In this document: positions 17,216 through 26,181 of the stretch, in pieces | How positions within the stretch are numbered: the first letter of the stretch is position 1 | Layout of the letters: each line of letters starts with the position of its first letter | NCBI GenBank assembly: GCA_016786565.1 | Contig: JAEUVY010000080.1 | Span: 62,001 to 126,000, forward strand | DNA length: 64,000 bases | Direction of reading: 5' to 3' | Source: Flavipsychrobacter sp. | Lineage (GTDB): Bacteria; Bacteroidota; Bacteroidia; Chitinophagales; Chitinophagaceae | Made by a program: the position numbers and the translations under genes | Notes under the pieces: model-generated | What the model was told of the DNA's origin: nothing | Seen by the model: the letters and a program-made list of their open reading frames with translations, nothing else | Database searches by the model: none

Positions 17216-19441
17216 ATGCGCAGGATACTGACAGGAATATATTACTTCTTACCGATACAGCTCCTGCTGTTGCATTTCAGGCGGTACCAGTTGTTGCTGG
17301 TGTTCTGGCTGGTGTTGCTGCTGACCATAACGGGAAATTTCGCAGCTCACTTCGGCGCATCGTCTCTTTTTCTGGCACCTGAATATCAGGGCGTTATCAG
17401 CTACGCCAGTATGTTTTTGCTGGGTAGCGCATTCTGCGTGTTTATGATGATGTGGCATATTACCACGTTCATCATCCACAGTCACCGCATTCCGCATATC
17501 TCGGCAACCCGGCACGCCTTTCTGATATATGCCCTGAACAATGCCATTATTCCCCTGGCCTTTCTGGTGTTTTATTCGGTGGTGTCGGTGCGGTTTCAAA
17601 TGCGCGAGGAACATAACACCGTTAAAGACATAGTGCTGATGCAGGTGGGCTTCTATGTGGGGTTCCTGTCTGTGCTGCTGGTTTCTTTTGCTTACTTCTT
17701 CAGGGTGAGCAGAGACTATTTCAAAACGACATTCGCGCGATTTGCCAAACCCGCCTACACACTGAAGAGCGCGATACCGAGAGACGGACTGGACGAGGAC
17801 ACAGACGTGATACATGCGAGATCACACGTATCACTGCGATTGCACATTATTCCGGGCGATGGCAAGGGCAAAGTGCAGCCGCGTATTGCCGGTGTGGTAC
17901 TGCAACGTCACCACCGCAATGTGGTGTTTGCCACCTTCGTGGCCTACGTGCTGCTGCTGATACTGGGCATGTATATAGACAACCCGTGGCTGCGTATACC
18001 GGCGGGCGCGGGCTTTCTGCTGCTGTTCGCCATTATGCTGGGGCTGGTGGGCGCATTCAAATATTTCATGCGCAGCTGGGAAACACTGGGATGGATCTCC
18101 TTTATAGTGCTGCTGTCGGTGCTGGTGAAGTACAAGGTGTTTGACCTGCGGAGCATTGCATACGGACTGGACTACCACCAGTCGCTGGAACAGGTATATC
18201 ACTACAGCACCTTGCGCAGCCTGTTCACCCCGGTTCGCTACAACTCGGATGTGACGACGGAAAAATACAGACTGGACAATTGGAAACACGCAGTGACCAA
18301 CGACACCGGCAAGCTGCCGCCATTGGTGGTAATAACAGTAAGCGGGGGCGGCACCCGATCGGCATACTGGACATTCCGCACGCTACAATATATCGACAGC
18401 GCCACGGGCGGAAAGCTATTCAGGCACAGTGTGTTGCTGACAGGCGCATCGGGCGGCATGATAGGTGCCACCTACTGGCGCAACATACATGACGCCTACC
18501 AGCGGGGCGACATCAAAGACCCGTACGCGCCACGGTATCAGGAGAATATAGGAAAGGACCTGTTGAACCCGATCGTGTTCTCTTTTGCGTGCATCGATCT
18601 CATCTCGCCCTTTAATAAGATAACCGTTGCAGGCCACAGGTACACCACGGACAGGGGTTATGCAATGGAGCGGGAGCTTGCCCGCAACTCGGAGGGACTG
18701 CTAGACCGCCCTATCGGCTACTACGAACGACGCGAGTCGAGAGGGGAGATACCTCAGCTCATTATTAATGGCACAATCATCAATGACGGACGCAAGCTGA
18801 TGATCTGCAACCAGCCTATTGCCTACCTGACCCAACCTGAGTATTCGCTGAGGCTGCCATCGCCGCCGATAGACGCTGTGGACTATGGCGCCTTTTTTCC
18901 CGAACAGAATACGGGAGAACTTAGGCTGACATCCGCCCTGCGTATGAATGCCACGTTCCCTTATATACTGCCGGTGGTGAAGTTGCCTTCGTCGCCACGA
19001 ATGAATGTTATGGACGCCGGTCTGCGCGATAACTTCGGGGTACAGGTGGCCAGCCGCTACCTGCATGTGATGCGCCACTGGCTGAAACAGAATGTGCGGG
19101 AGACAATATTTCTGGAGATACGAGACACCCGGGAAAACGATGTGAGTTCGAACACCGACCAGTCGACCCTGGGCAATATGATCGCCGACCCGCTATTTGT
19201 GATACAGAACAAGTGGGAAGCGATACAATCTTACGGATACAACTACGTAAAAGACTATTCGCCTGCCTATGTGGACGACAAGCTGAAGCTGATAACGCTG
19301 CAATACATACCGAGGGAATTCAAAAAATCGGCTGCGCTGAACTTTCACCTGACCCGCGAGGAGAAGGAAGATATATACGCGTCAATAGACCATCCGTATA
19401 ACCAATCGGAGGTGGCGAGGCTGATACAGGCGCTGAAGTGA
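17216..19441 (+). CDS. Membrane-anchored patatin-like phospholipase
   Basis: A 741-residue protein joining an N-terminal membrane region to a patatin lipase domain. Membrane helices fall at about 25-40, 60-82, 103-125, 143-163, 237-254, 262-283 and 292-305. The patatin domain starts near 365 with the oxyanion hole VSGGGTRSA (375-383), the nucleophile elbow GASGG (Ser412), and the Asp of the dyad in MDAGLRDNFG (about residue 602). Such enzymes hydrolyse acyl esters of phospholipids at the membrane; the substrate here is unknown. The start at 17216 puts an Arg-rich tip before the first helix. It has no obvious operon partner and is followed by rpsO with its own promoter. Confidence 0.88.
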   Translation: MRRILTGIYYFLPIQLLLLHFRRYQLLLVFWLVLLLTITGNFAAHFGASSLFLAPEYQGVISYASMFLLGSAFCVFMMMWHITTFIIHSHRIPHISATRHAFLIYALNNAIIPLAFLVFYSVVSVRFQMREEHNTVKDIVLMQVGFYVGFLSVLLVSFAYFFRVSRDYFKTTFARFAKPAYTLKSAIPRDGLDEDTDVIHARSHVSLRLHIIPGDGKGKVQPRIAGVVLQRHHRNVVFATFVAYVLLLILGMYIDNPWLRIPAGAGFLLLFAIMLGLVGAFKYFMRSWETLGWISFIVLLSVLVKYKVFDLRSIAYGLDYHQSLEQVYHYSTLRSLFTPVRYNSDVTTEKYRLDNWKHAVTNDTGKLPPLVVITVSGGGTRSAYWTFRTLQYIDSATGGKLFRHSVLLTGASGGMIGATYWRNIHDAYQRGDIKDPYAPRYQENIGKDLLNPIVFSFACIDLISPFNKITVAGHRYTTDRGYAMERELARNSEGLLDRPIGYYERRESRGEIPQLIINGTIINDGRKLMICNQPIAYLTQPEYSLRLPSPPIDAVDYGAFFPEQNTGELRLTSALRMNATFPYILPVVKLPSSPRMNVMDAGLRDNFGVQVASRYLHVMRHWLKQNVRETIFLEIRDTRENDVSSNTDQSTLGNMIADPLFVIQNKWEAIQSYGYNYVKDYSPAYVDDKLKLITLQYIPREFKKSAALNFHLTREEKEDIYASIDHPYNQSEVARLIQALK

Positions 19442-19579
19442 TGTGATATATTATTTTTAAATAACTGACCGGCAAGTGGCAGAGGGGAGAACGAAACGAC
19501 CAAACCGGCATCAGATTAAGAAAAGTTGCAGGCGATTTGAACCCATTCAACAAATTCTATTTTTTTCACAATATTTTTC

Positions 19580-19587
19580 TATCTTTG
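19580..19587 (+). promoter_or_regulatory. rpsO: -7 box of the rpsO promoter
   Basis: TATCTTTG matches TAnnTTTG, 35 to 41 bases before the possible rpsO ATG starts. Confidence 0.6.
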
Positions 19588-19622
19588 CCGCCTGAAAAAG
19601 TGTAAGTTTATTTAAAATTTTG

Positions 19623-19901
19623 ATGCAAATGTCTCATTTTACAGCTGAAAAGAAAGCAAATATTTTTAAAACACACGGTGGAAACGCTGCTAACACAGGA
19701 TCTATCGAAGCACAGATAGCGATGCTTACAGAGCGTATCCAGCACATCTCTGCTCACCTCAAACAAAACAAAAAAGACTTCTCGAGCAATCGCGGTCTGA
19801 TGCAGATGGTAGGTCGTCGTAAACGCCTCCTGCAATACCTGAGCCATAAGAATCTCGAATCTTATCGCGCATTGATAGAAAAACTCGGATTGCGTAAGTA
19901 A
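19623..19901 (+). CDS. rpsO: 30S ribosomal protein S15
   Basis: Ribosomal protein S15, which binds 16S rRNA early in 30S assembly. The body [24 protein letters not shown], then [18 protein letters not shown] (here [11 protein letters not shown]), is diagnostic. Start choices are the ATG at 19623 (92 residues) or at 19629 ([10 protein letters not shown], 90 residues, closest to family length). It is followed by a terminator-like hairpin and then pnp, the classic rpsO-pnp neighbourhood. Confidence 0.97.
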   Translation: MQMSHFTAEKKANIFKTHGGNAANTGSIEAQIAMLTERIQHISAHLKQNKKDFSSNRGLMQMVGRRKRLLQYLSHKNLESYRALIEKLGLRK

Positions 19902-19913
19902 TTACGGGCCGTT

Positions 19914-19955
19914 CAACTATTCCCAACTGCTCAAAGTTGGGAATTGTTGTTTTAT
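19914..19955 (+). terminator. Terminator between rpsO and pnp
   Basis: ATTCCCAACT and AGTTGGGAAT form a 10-pair stem with a 6-base loop, extended by CAAC/GTTG outside, followed by TTTT. It may attenuate rather than abolish readthrough into pnp. Confidence 0.8.
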
Positions 19956-20057
19956 GACTTTTCCCTTTCGCTATTGCCGCGACATACTTTTCCAGCAGGA
20001 ACGGTGTGTCGCTGTGCTGCAAAAGGGCTATGAATTAACCATTTAATTATCTGATGT

Positions 20058-22415
20058 ATGATACCAAATCCCATTTCCGTGTCGTTGCGCACAGCCGACG
20101 GACGTGAAGTATCAATAGAGACGGGCAGGATGGCCCGTCAGGCCGATGGCGCCGTAGTAGTTCGCCAGGGCAACTGTATGATCCTTGCTACAGTAGTAGC
20201 CAACAAAGACCCGAAGCCGGGTCAGTCTTTCTTCCCGCTTACAGTTGATTACCAGGAGAAGTTCGCATCTGCGGGCCGCATTCCGGGTTCTTTCTTCAAG
20301 CGCGAAGCACGCCTTAACGATTACGAAATCCTTACCTCTCGTCTGATAGACCGCGCATTGCGCCCATTGTTCCCGGACGATTATTACTGCGATGTGCAGG
20401 TACTGGTTACCCTTATTTCATCTGACCCTGAGATCATGCCTGATAGTCTGGCATGTCTGGCTGCATCTGCCGCGCTCGCAGTGAGCGATGTGCCGATACA
20501 GGAAGTTATCTCTGAGGTGCGTGTTGCACGCATCAACGGCGAATATGTAGTGAACCCTACCCGCAGCCGCATACCTGAAGCCGACATCAACATTATTGTT
20601 GCCGCTACCGAGAAGAACATCATGATGGTGGAAGGCGAAGGCAAGGAGTGTGATGAAGCAGGCCTGGTAAAAGCGATAGAAGTGGCTCATGCCGCTATCC
20701 GCGAGCAGGTGAAACTGCAACACGACCTGCGCGAAAAAGCAGGCGTTACCGGCAAGCGCGAATACACTAAGCCATACACTAATCCGGAACTGGAAGCACG
20801 CATAGCCAACTATGGCACCAAGCTGATCTATGATGTAGCGAAAGCCGCACTGGGCAAGCATGAGCGCAGCGATGCATTCAGCAAGATAAAAGAAGACTTC
20901 AAAGCTTCTCTGGCAGAAGGAGAACTGAAAGATGAAGATGCAGCATTGATAGGCACTTACTTCCACGACCTGGAAAAGAAAGTGATCCGTGAGATGATGC
21001 TGAACGAGCGCGTTCGTCTGGATGGCCGTGGCCTGGAAGATGTTCGTCCTCTGACGATAGAAACAGATCCGCTGCCTTCGCCGCATGGTTCTGCTCTCTT
21101 CACCCGTGGTGAGACACAGTCGCTCACTACCGTGACACTGGGAACTGTTGATGATGAGCTGTTGCTGGAAACCGCACAGACATCTGACTATATGAAATTC
21201 ATGCTGCACTACAACTTCCCTCCGTTCTCTACAGGCGAGGTGAAGATGATGCGCGGACAGAGCCGCCGCGAGGTGGGCCACGGTAACCTGGCTATGCGCT
21301 CGCTGAAGCAGATGATGCCTGCAGAATACCCGTACACAGTGCGTGTAGTATCAGACATTCTGGAATCTAACGGTTCTTCATCTATGGCTACTGTATGTGC
21401 CGGTTCTCTGGCACTTATGGACGCAGGCGTTCCGTTCCCTAAACACGTAAGCGGTGTGGCCATGGGTCTTATCTCGGGCGACAACAACAGGTTTGCTGTA
21501 CTCACCGACATCCTTGGCGATGAAGATCACCTGGGTGACATGGACTTTAAAGTAACAGGTACCCGCGACGGCATCTGCGGTATCCAGATGGATATCAAAG
21601 TGGATGGCCTGAGCATGGAAATAATGATGCAGGCACTGGAGCAGGCACGTCGTGGTCGTCTCCACATCCTGGACGCGATGTACAAGACCATCGAAGCGCC
21701 ACGTGCTGAACTGAAACCACACGCTCCACGCATTACGCAGATGAACATCGACCGTGAGTTCATCGGCGCTGTGATAGGCCCCGGTGGTAAGATCATTCAG
21801 GAAATGCAGCGTGAGACCGGCACTAAGATCAACATTGAAGAAGTGGGCAACGAAGGTGTTATCAAGATCTTCGCTACCGACAAAGAAAGTGTTGACAAAG
21901 CAGTGGCATGGATCAAGAGCATTGTTGCAATACCAGAGATTGGTGCTACCTACGAAGGTGTTGTGAAGAGCATCATGCCTTTCGGTGCGTTTGTAGAATT
22001 CATGCCGGGCAAACAAGGCTTGCTGCACATATCTGAAGTGAGCTGGAAGCGTCTGGAAACACTGGATGGTGTGCTGAAAGAAGGCGATACGGTGAAGATA
22101 CAGCTGACAGGTACCGACCCTAAGACCGGTAAACTGCGCCTGAGCCGTAAAGTGCTGATGCCAAAACCTGAAGGTTATGTGGAGCCTGAAAAGCGCGAGC
22201 GCCGCGAAGGTGGTGATGATCGTCGTGGTGACCGTGGTGACCGAGGCGACCGCCGTGGTGGTAACGACCGCAGAGATGGTAACCGTGGCGACCGTGGTGG
22301 TAACCGCGACCGTGGCGACCGTCCGCAGCGCGAACCACGCAACGAGAACAACAATGAATCTACAGAGCAGTCTGCACCACAGCCATCGGCCGATGATGCT
22401 GATCTGGCACTGTAA
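20058..22415 (+). CDS. pnp: Polyribonucleotide nucleotidyltransferase (PNPase)
   Basis: A 785-residue 3'-5' exoribonuclease that degrades RNA with phosphate. It has two RNase PH domains (about 10-225 and 320-545, with FFPLTVDYQEK and the active-site region FPPFSTGEVKMMRGQSRRE plus GSSSMATVCAGSLALMDAG). A KH domain follows (IGAVIGPGGKIIQ, near 566), then an S1 domain (YEGVVKSIMPFGAFVEF, near 631). From about residue 713 to the end there is an unusually long Arg/Gly/Asp-rich disordered tail with RGD-type repeats. That tail probably adds RNA or partner binding (inference). It lies 150 bases after rpsO and is followed by a strong terminator. Confidence 0.98.
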   Translation: MIPNPISVSLRTADGREVSIETGRMARQADGAVVVRQGNCMILATVVANKDPKPGQSFFPLTVDYQEKFASAGRIPGSFFKREARLNDYEILTSRLIDRALRPLFPDDYYCDVQVLVTLISSDPEIMPDSLACLAASAALAVSDVPIQEVISEVRVARINGEYVVNPTRSRIPEADINIIVAATEKNIMMVEGEGKECDEAGLVKAIEVAHAAIREQVKLQHDLREKAGVTGKREYTKPYTNPELEARIANYGTKLIYDVAKAALGKHERSDAFSKIKEDFKASLAEGELKDEDAALIGTYFHDLEKKVIREMMLNERVRLDGRGLEDVRPLTIETDPLPSPHGSALFTRGETQSLTTVTLGTVDDELLLETAQTSDYMKFMLHYNFPPFSTGEVKMMRGQSRREVGHGNLAMRSLKQMMPAEYPYTVRVVSDILESNGSSSMATVCAGSLALMDAGVPFPKHVSGVAMGLISGDNNRFAVLTDILGDEDHLGDMDFKVTGTRDGICGIQMDIKVDGLSMEIMMQALEQARRGRLHILDAMYKTIEAPRAELKPHAPRITQMNIDREFIGAVIGPGGKIIQEMQRETGTKINIEEVGNEGVIKIFATDKESVDKAVAWIKSIVAIPEIGATYEGVVKSIMPFGAFVEFMPGKQGLLHISEVSWKRLETLDGVLKEGDTVKIQLTGTDPKTGKLRLSRKVLMPKPEGYVEPEKRERREGGDDRRGDRGDRGDRRGGNDRRDGNRGDRGGNRDRGDRPQREPRNENNNESTEQSAPQPSADDADLAL

Positions 22416-22440
22416 TTCTAACAGAAATATCTATTTACAA

Positions 22441-22470
22441 CATCCCGCCCCGAAAGGCGGGATGTTTTTT
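22441..22470 (+). terminator. Terminator of pnp
   Basis: CATCCCGCC and GGCGGGATG form a 9-pair stem around CCGAAA, followed by TTTTTT. Confidence 0.9.
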
Positions 22471-22519
22471 AAAATACCATTCAGGTTTTTAATCCGACAT
22501 TTGCAAAAATCTGCATAGC

Positions 22520-22960
22520 ATGCCCGCACGGTTTTATGAGCAGGAAGTGAAGTCTGCCCTCAAAGACAAACGTAAACTTTCAGCATTTCTGGATAGTCTG
22601 GTAACGAAGTACAGGAAAGGTACCCGCAAGAACGACCTTACGTACATCTTTTGCAGCGACGAGCACCTGCTGCAAATGAATCAGCAGTTTCTGCAACACG
22701 ATACGTTCACCGACATTATCACCTTCGATCTTTCGGAGGAGGATGACGTGCTGACCGGTGAGATTTACATCAGCGTGGACAGGGTGAAGGAGAACGCGGA
22801 GAAATTCGGCACGTCGTACAAGGACGAGCTGCACCGGGTGATCTTTCACGGGGCGTTGCACCTGTGCGGATTCAAAGACAAAAAAACAGCCGATAAGGCA
22901 CTGATGCGCGCCAAGGAAGACGAGAGCATTGCAGCATACAACAAAGCACTGGCAAAATGA
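22520..22960 (+). CDS. ybeY: rRNA maturation endoribonuclease YbeY
   Basis: A 146-residue YbeY-type metal-dependent RNase acting in 16S rRNA 3' maturation and ribosome quality control. The zinc motif region reads HRVIFHGALHLCGFKDK. The usual third His of HGxLHLxGxDH is replaced by Lys-Asp-Lys, which to my knowledge is common in Bacteroidota YbeY. DTFTDIITFDLSEE, with the conserved TDIITF, precedes it. The gene starts an apparent operon: its TGA overlaps the ATG of the pseudouridine synthase by 4 bases. Confidence 0.93.
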   Translation: MPARFYEQEVKSALKDKRKLSAFLDSLVTKYRKGTRKNDLTYIFCSDEHLLQMNQQFLQHDTFTDIITFDLSEEDDVLTGEIYISVDRVKENAEKFGTSYKDELHRVIFHGALHLCGFKDKKTADKALMRAKEDESIAAYNKALAK

Positions 22961-23694
22961 ATATAGAGACACTGTACGAAGACAACGACCTGATAGTGGT
23001 GAACAAACCCGCCGGCATGCTGGTGGTACCCGATCGCTTTAATGCCGACCTGCCCAGCCTGGGCAAGCAGGTGGAGAAGAAGATAGGGCAGCGTATATGG
23101 GTGGTGCACCGCCTGGACCGCGACACAAGCGGGGTGATCTGTTTTGCCAAAAACGAGGAAACACACCGTTACCTCTCTATCTGTTTTCAGGAGCGCGATG
23201 TGAATAAGTTCTATGCCGCGCTGGTGGTAGGTGTGGTGATACCGGAGGCGGGAAGGATAGAGAACTACCTGACCGAACACCCTGCAGGCAATGGCCGCAT
23301 GATGGTGGCCAAACGTGGCAAGCTGGCCGTGACCGACTATAAGGTAGTGGAGCAATGGCCGCTGTATGCGCTGATGCAATTTCAGATACATACTGGCCGC
23401 ACCCACCAGATACGCGTACATATGCGCTCTATAGGTCACCCCATAGTTTGCGACGAAATGTATGGCGATGGCAAACCATTCAAGCTGTCGGCTATAAAAA
23501 GGAAGTACAAACTCTCTGAAAAAGAAGAGGAAGAAAAACCATTGCTGAGCAGGCTGGCGCTGCACGCCTATAAGCTGGAGTTCCACAAAGAGGACGGCAC
23601 ACCTGTGTCGGTAGAAGCCCCATTGCCAAAGGATATTGCCGCATGCGTAAAACAGCTGAACAAATGGTGTCCTCCCGCAAACACACAAGACTAA
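22957..23694 (+). CDS. RluA-family RNA pseudouridine synthase
   Basis: A 245-residue pseudouridine synthase for rRNA or tRNA. The family signature HRLDRDTSGV carries the catalytic Asp (about residue 51). IVVNKPAGMLV near the start and HTGRTHQIRVHMRSIGHPI near 150 are the other conserved blocks. An N-terminal S4 domain is absent. The exact RNA target cannot be read off. It overlaps ybeY by 4 bases upstream and the exported-protein gene by about 50 bases downstream, so the three are probably cotranscribed. Confidence 0.93.
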   Translation: MNIETLYEDNDLIVVNKPAGMLVVPDRFNADLPSLGKQVEKKIGQRIWVVHRLDRDTSGVICFAKNEETHRYLSICFQERDVNKFYAALVVGVVIPEAGRIENYLTEHPAGNGRMMVAKRGKLAVTDYKVVEQWPLYALMQFQIHTGRTHQIRVHMRSIGHPIVCDEMYGDGKPFKLSAIKRKYKLSEKEEEEKPLLSRLALHAYKLEFHKEDGTPVSVEAPLPKDIAACVKQLNKWCPPANTQD

Positions 23695-24446
23695 CTATAG
23701 CAGCCATTGCATCGCTGCTGATGCTCAGTGCCTTCACTGTGCCGAAACGGGATGGCAGGTATAGGCTATACAAGATGTATCACCGCTACCATGGTCATTG
23801 GCAGCGGTCGGTGAAATTCATACAGCAGACCGAGCGCTTCATCGGCGATACGGTAACTACAAAAGAAACGTGGTACGAGACCATAGTCTATCCCCGTTCG
23901 TTCCGCATAGACCTGGGCGAACCGGACCAGCGCAATTGCGTGATCTATCGCAACGACTCGGCCTATGTGTTCAGAAAGGGAGTATTATCCAGATCGAGGG
24001 TGGACAGCAATGAACTGCTTTACCTGCTGGGTGGTATGTATCACGCAAGCAGCTTTAAGGAAGTGACAACCCGCCTTGCGGCCATGCATTACGACCTGAG
24101 CAAAAGCTACTACACCCGCTGGAGGGGGCGAGACATATATGTGATTGGCGCTGCCGGCATTGGCGACAGGGCGAATCAACTGTGGATAGATTGGAAGCAC
24201 TACCGCATTGTGCGCATAATGAAATTTGACAACGGTGCGCCGGAAGAAATTGTGATGGAAGGGCATAAACGCCTGGGGCACAAAAAGTGGACGGAGACCC
24301 GTGTAGCTTTCTACAAGAGCGGCAAGCTGTTGCAGCGCGAGACCTATTCGGACATTGTGGTCAATGACGAGATAGACGAGCGCATTTTTGATCCTGCGGC
24401 ACCGTGGGAATGGCATTGGTACACACCGGCCGACAACGCTAAATAA
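23643..24446 (+). CDS. Exported protein, possible LolA-like fold
   Basis: A 267-residue protein with an N-terminal signal (basic SSRKHTR, then LTIAAIASLLMLSAFTVP). The rest alternates Tyr/Trp-rich strands (KETWYETIVYPRSFRIDLG, NCVIYRNDSAYVFRKG, NQLWIDWKHYRIVRI), a pattern like periplasmic LolA/LppX-type half-barrels. I do not claim lipoprotein transport. The start may be 23643 or the Met at 23664; both overlap the 3' end of the RluA-type gene (52 or 31 bases). It is probably part of the ybeY operon. Confidence 0.75.
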   Translation: MRKTAEQMVSSRKHTRLTIAAIASLLMLSAFTVPKRDGRYRLYKMYHRYHGHWQRSVKFIQQTERFIGDTVTTKETWYETIVYPRSFRIDLGEPDQRNCVIYRNDSAYVFRKGVLSRSRVDSNELLYLLGGMYHASSFKEVTTRLAAMHYDLSKSYYTRWRGRDIYVIGAAGIGDRANQLWIDWKHYRIVRIMKFDNGAPEEIVMEGHKRLGHKKWTETRVAFYKSGKLLQRETYSDIVVNDEIDERIFDPAAPWEWHWYTPADNAK

Positions 24447-24517
24447 AGGGAATCTTAATTCTTTGGCCGCATATGCCCTGCGCTGCCAATTGCGTGTTTC
24501 TCAATCGTTTTGTTACC

Positions 24518-24525
24518 TACCTTTG
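24518..24525 (+). promoter_or_regulatory. -7 box directly upstream of the DUF502 start (near-leaderless)
   Basis: TACCTTTG is followed by only five bases (CGCCC) and the ATG at 24531. The transcript would begin at or within a few bases of the start codon. The same 14-base block CTACCTTTGCGCCC occurs before the nitroreductase gene at 44137. Confidence 0.6.
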
Positions 24526-24530
24526 CGCCC

Positions 24531-25127
24531 ATGCGGCGTCTTGCTTCCGTCTTATTACGTTCGTTCCTACAGGGGTTGATCCTCGTGAGCCCGATAGTCA
24601 TTACAGCCTATCTGCTCTACAAGATATTTACCGGTGTAGACAGTCTGATACCGTCGGTACCTACGGGACTGGGTTTTTTGCTCATAATAGGTATCGTTAC
24701 CGTAATAGGCTATTGGGGCACCCGTTTCTTTGTGGGCCGCTGGCTGTTCGACGCGTTCTCCTACCTTATGACCCATACACCGGGCGTAAAGTACATCTAC
24801 TCTTCCATACGCGATGTGCTTACCTCGTTTGTGGGCGACAAGAAGCGCTTTAACGAAGCGGTATGGGTGCGTGTAGGTAAAGACCCTGAGGTGTGGCGCA
24901 TAGGCTTCCTTACACAGGACGACATGGGCCCGCTGGGCATGGAAGGGAAGGTAGCAGTATATCTGCCGCACTCCTACGCCATATCGGGCTGGGTGATAGT
25001 GACCGAAAAAAGCAACATAAAGCCGGTAGACAAGATGAACGCCGGTGAAGCGATGAAGTTTGCAGTGAGCGGTGGTATCACAACAGTAGAAGAGCCTGAA
25101 AACAATGGAAAGGAAACTCAACTTTAA
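24531..25127 (+). CDS. DUF502 family membrane protein
   Basis: A 198-residue DUF502 protein with two N-terminal membrane helices (about 10-32 and 45-65) and a soluble domain. It has the family pattern LRSFLQGLILVSPIVITAYLLYK, then PGVKYIYSSIRDVL, VGFLT-like (RIGFLTQDDMG) and VYLPHSYAISGWVIVT. The function is not established. The start at 24531 is preferred to an in-frame upstream codon at 24510 because the -7 promoter box lies between them. The 3' end overlaps serC by 23 bases. Confidence 0.9.
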   Translation: MRRLASVLLRSFLQGLILVSPIVITAYLLYKIFTGVDSLIPSVPTGLGFLLIIGIVTVIGYWGTRFFVGRWLFDAFSYLMTHTPGVKYIYSSIRDVLTSFVGDKKRFNEAVWVRVGKDPEVWRIGFLTQDDMGPLGMEGKVAVYLPHSYAISGWVIVTEKSNIKPVDKMNAGEAMKFAVSGGITTVEEPENNGKETQL

Positions 25128-26178
25128 TGCCGGTCCGGCCGAACTGCCGGGCGAGGTACTGCACGAACTGGTTAAAGCTACGAGCAATTATAAACGCACG
25201 GGCATGTCCATAGTGGAGATACCCCACCGTGGCCCTGAGTTCACTGAGATCCTTGAAGAAAGCAAAACACTGGTACGCAAGTTGTGCGGCCTCAGCGAGC
25301 AGTATGAAGTATTGTGGTTGCATGGCGGCGGCAGAATGCAGTTCTGCATGGTGCCCATGAACTTCCTCTCCAACGGAAAAACGGCGGCGTACATAGACAG
25401 CGGTCAGTGGTCGAACGAGGCTATTGAACACGCACGGTACTACGGTGCGGCATCAATAGTATCGTCATCAAAAGACGAACGGTATGACCGCCTGCCGCCA
25501 TGGCCCACCGAACTACCTGCAGATACCGCATACCTGCACATCACCACCAACAACACCATATACGGAACACAGTGGCACGACATACCCGCCACTACTGTGC
25601 CGCTGATAGCCGACATGAGCAGCGACATACTGAGCCGCGAACACAACTACCACCGCTATTCTATGTTCTATGCCACCGCCCAGAAGAACCTGGGTGTGGC
25701 AGGAGTGGCCCTGGCGGTAGTGCACAAGACTATGCTGGATAAGATAGTGCGCCCCGTGCCACCCATTATGAGCTACAAAGAGCAGGTGCGCCAGAATTCG
25801 GTGGTGAACACTGCCAATGTGCATGGTATCTATGCCGCCCTGCTGATGCTGCGCTGGATAAACGAACGCGGCATTGTGAACATAGAACGCGACAACCGAA
25901 AAAAAGCAGCCATACTGTATGACCTGCTGGACAACAGCCGTGTTTTCAAACCTTATGTGGCCGACAAAGACCACCGCAGTATGATGAATGTATGCTTCAC
26001 CGCGGCAACACCCGAACTGGAACAACAATTCATGACACTGGCCGAGCGCAACAATATAAAAGGGATAGCTGGGCACCGCACAGCAGGCGGGTTCAGGGTA
26101 TCGATATACAATGCCATAACCATAGACGCGGTGGCTACCCTTGCCGATCTGATGCACCACTTTGAGCGCACCGCGTAA
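25105..26178 (+). CDS. serC: Phosphoserine aminotransferase
   Basis: A 357-residue PLP enzyme of the SerC family that converts 3-phosphohydroxypyruvate and glutamate to phosphoserine in serine synthesis. It opens with LNFNAGPAELP. The PLP lysine is Lys194 in YATAQKNLG, with ADMSSDILSR just before. The substrate loop is GHRTAGGFRVSIYNA. The phosphate-binding HGGxSxQF block reads HGGGRMQF, a departure from the common GGASLQF. It overlaps DUF502 by 23 bases and ends 3 bases from the convergent rnz gene. No serA or serB is present in the window. Confidence 0.95.
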   Translation: MERKLNFNAGPAELPGEVLHELVKATSNYKRTGMSIVEIPHRGPEFTEILEESKTLVRKLCGLSEQYEVLWLHGGGRMQFCMVPMNFLSNGKTAAYIDSGQWSNEAIEHARYYGAASIVSSSKDERYDRLPPWPTELPADTAYLHITTNNTIYGTQWHDIPATTVPLIADMSSDILSREHNYHRYSMFYATAQKNLGVAGVALAVVHKTMLDKIVRPVPPIMSYKEQVRQNSVVNTANVHGIYAALLMLRWINERGIVNIERDNRKKAAILYDLLDNSRVFKPYVADKDHRSMMNVCFTAATPELEQQFMTLAERNNIKGIAGHRTAGGFRVSIYNAITIDAVATLADLMHHFERTA

Positions 26179-26181
26179 TAC

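Noticed and set aside
17249-17815. 188-codon open frame opposite the patatin gene
   Set aside because: It is the antisense shadow of the patatin coding region, with a His/Gln-rich composition typical of such shadows.
19520-19560. GGGTTCAAATC-like sequence on the minus strand, resembling a tRNA T-loop
   Set aside because: The five bases on each side do not pair and no acceptor, D or anticodon arm can be built around it.
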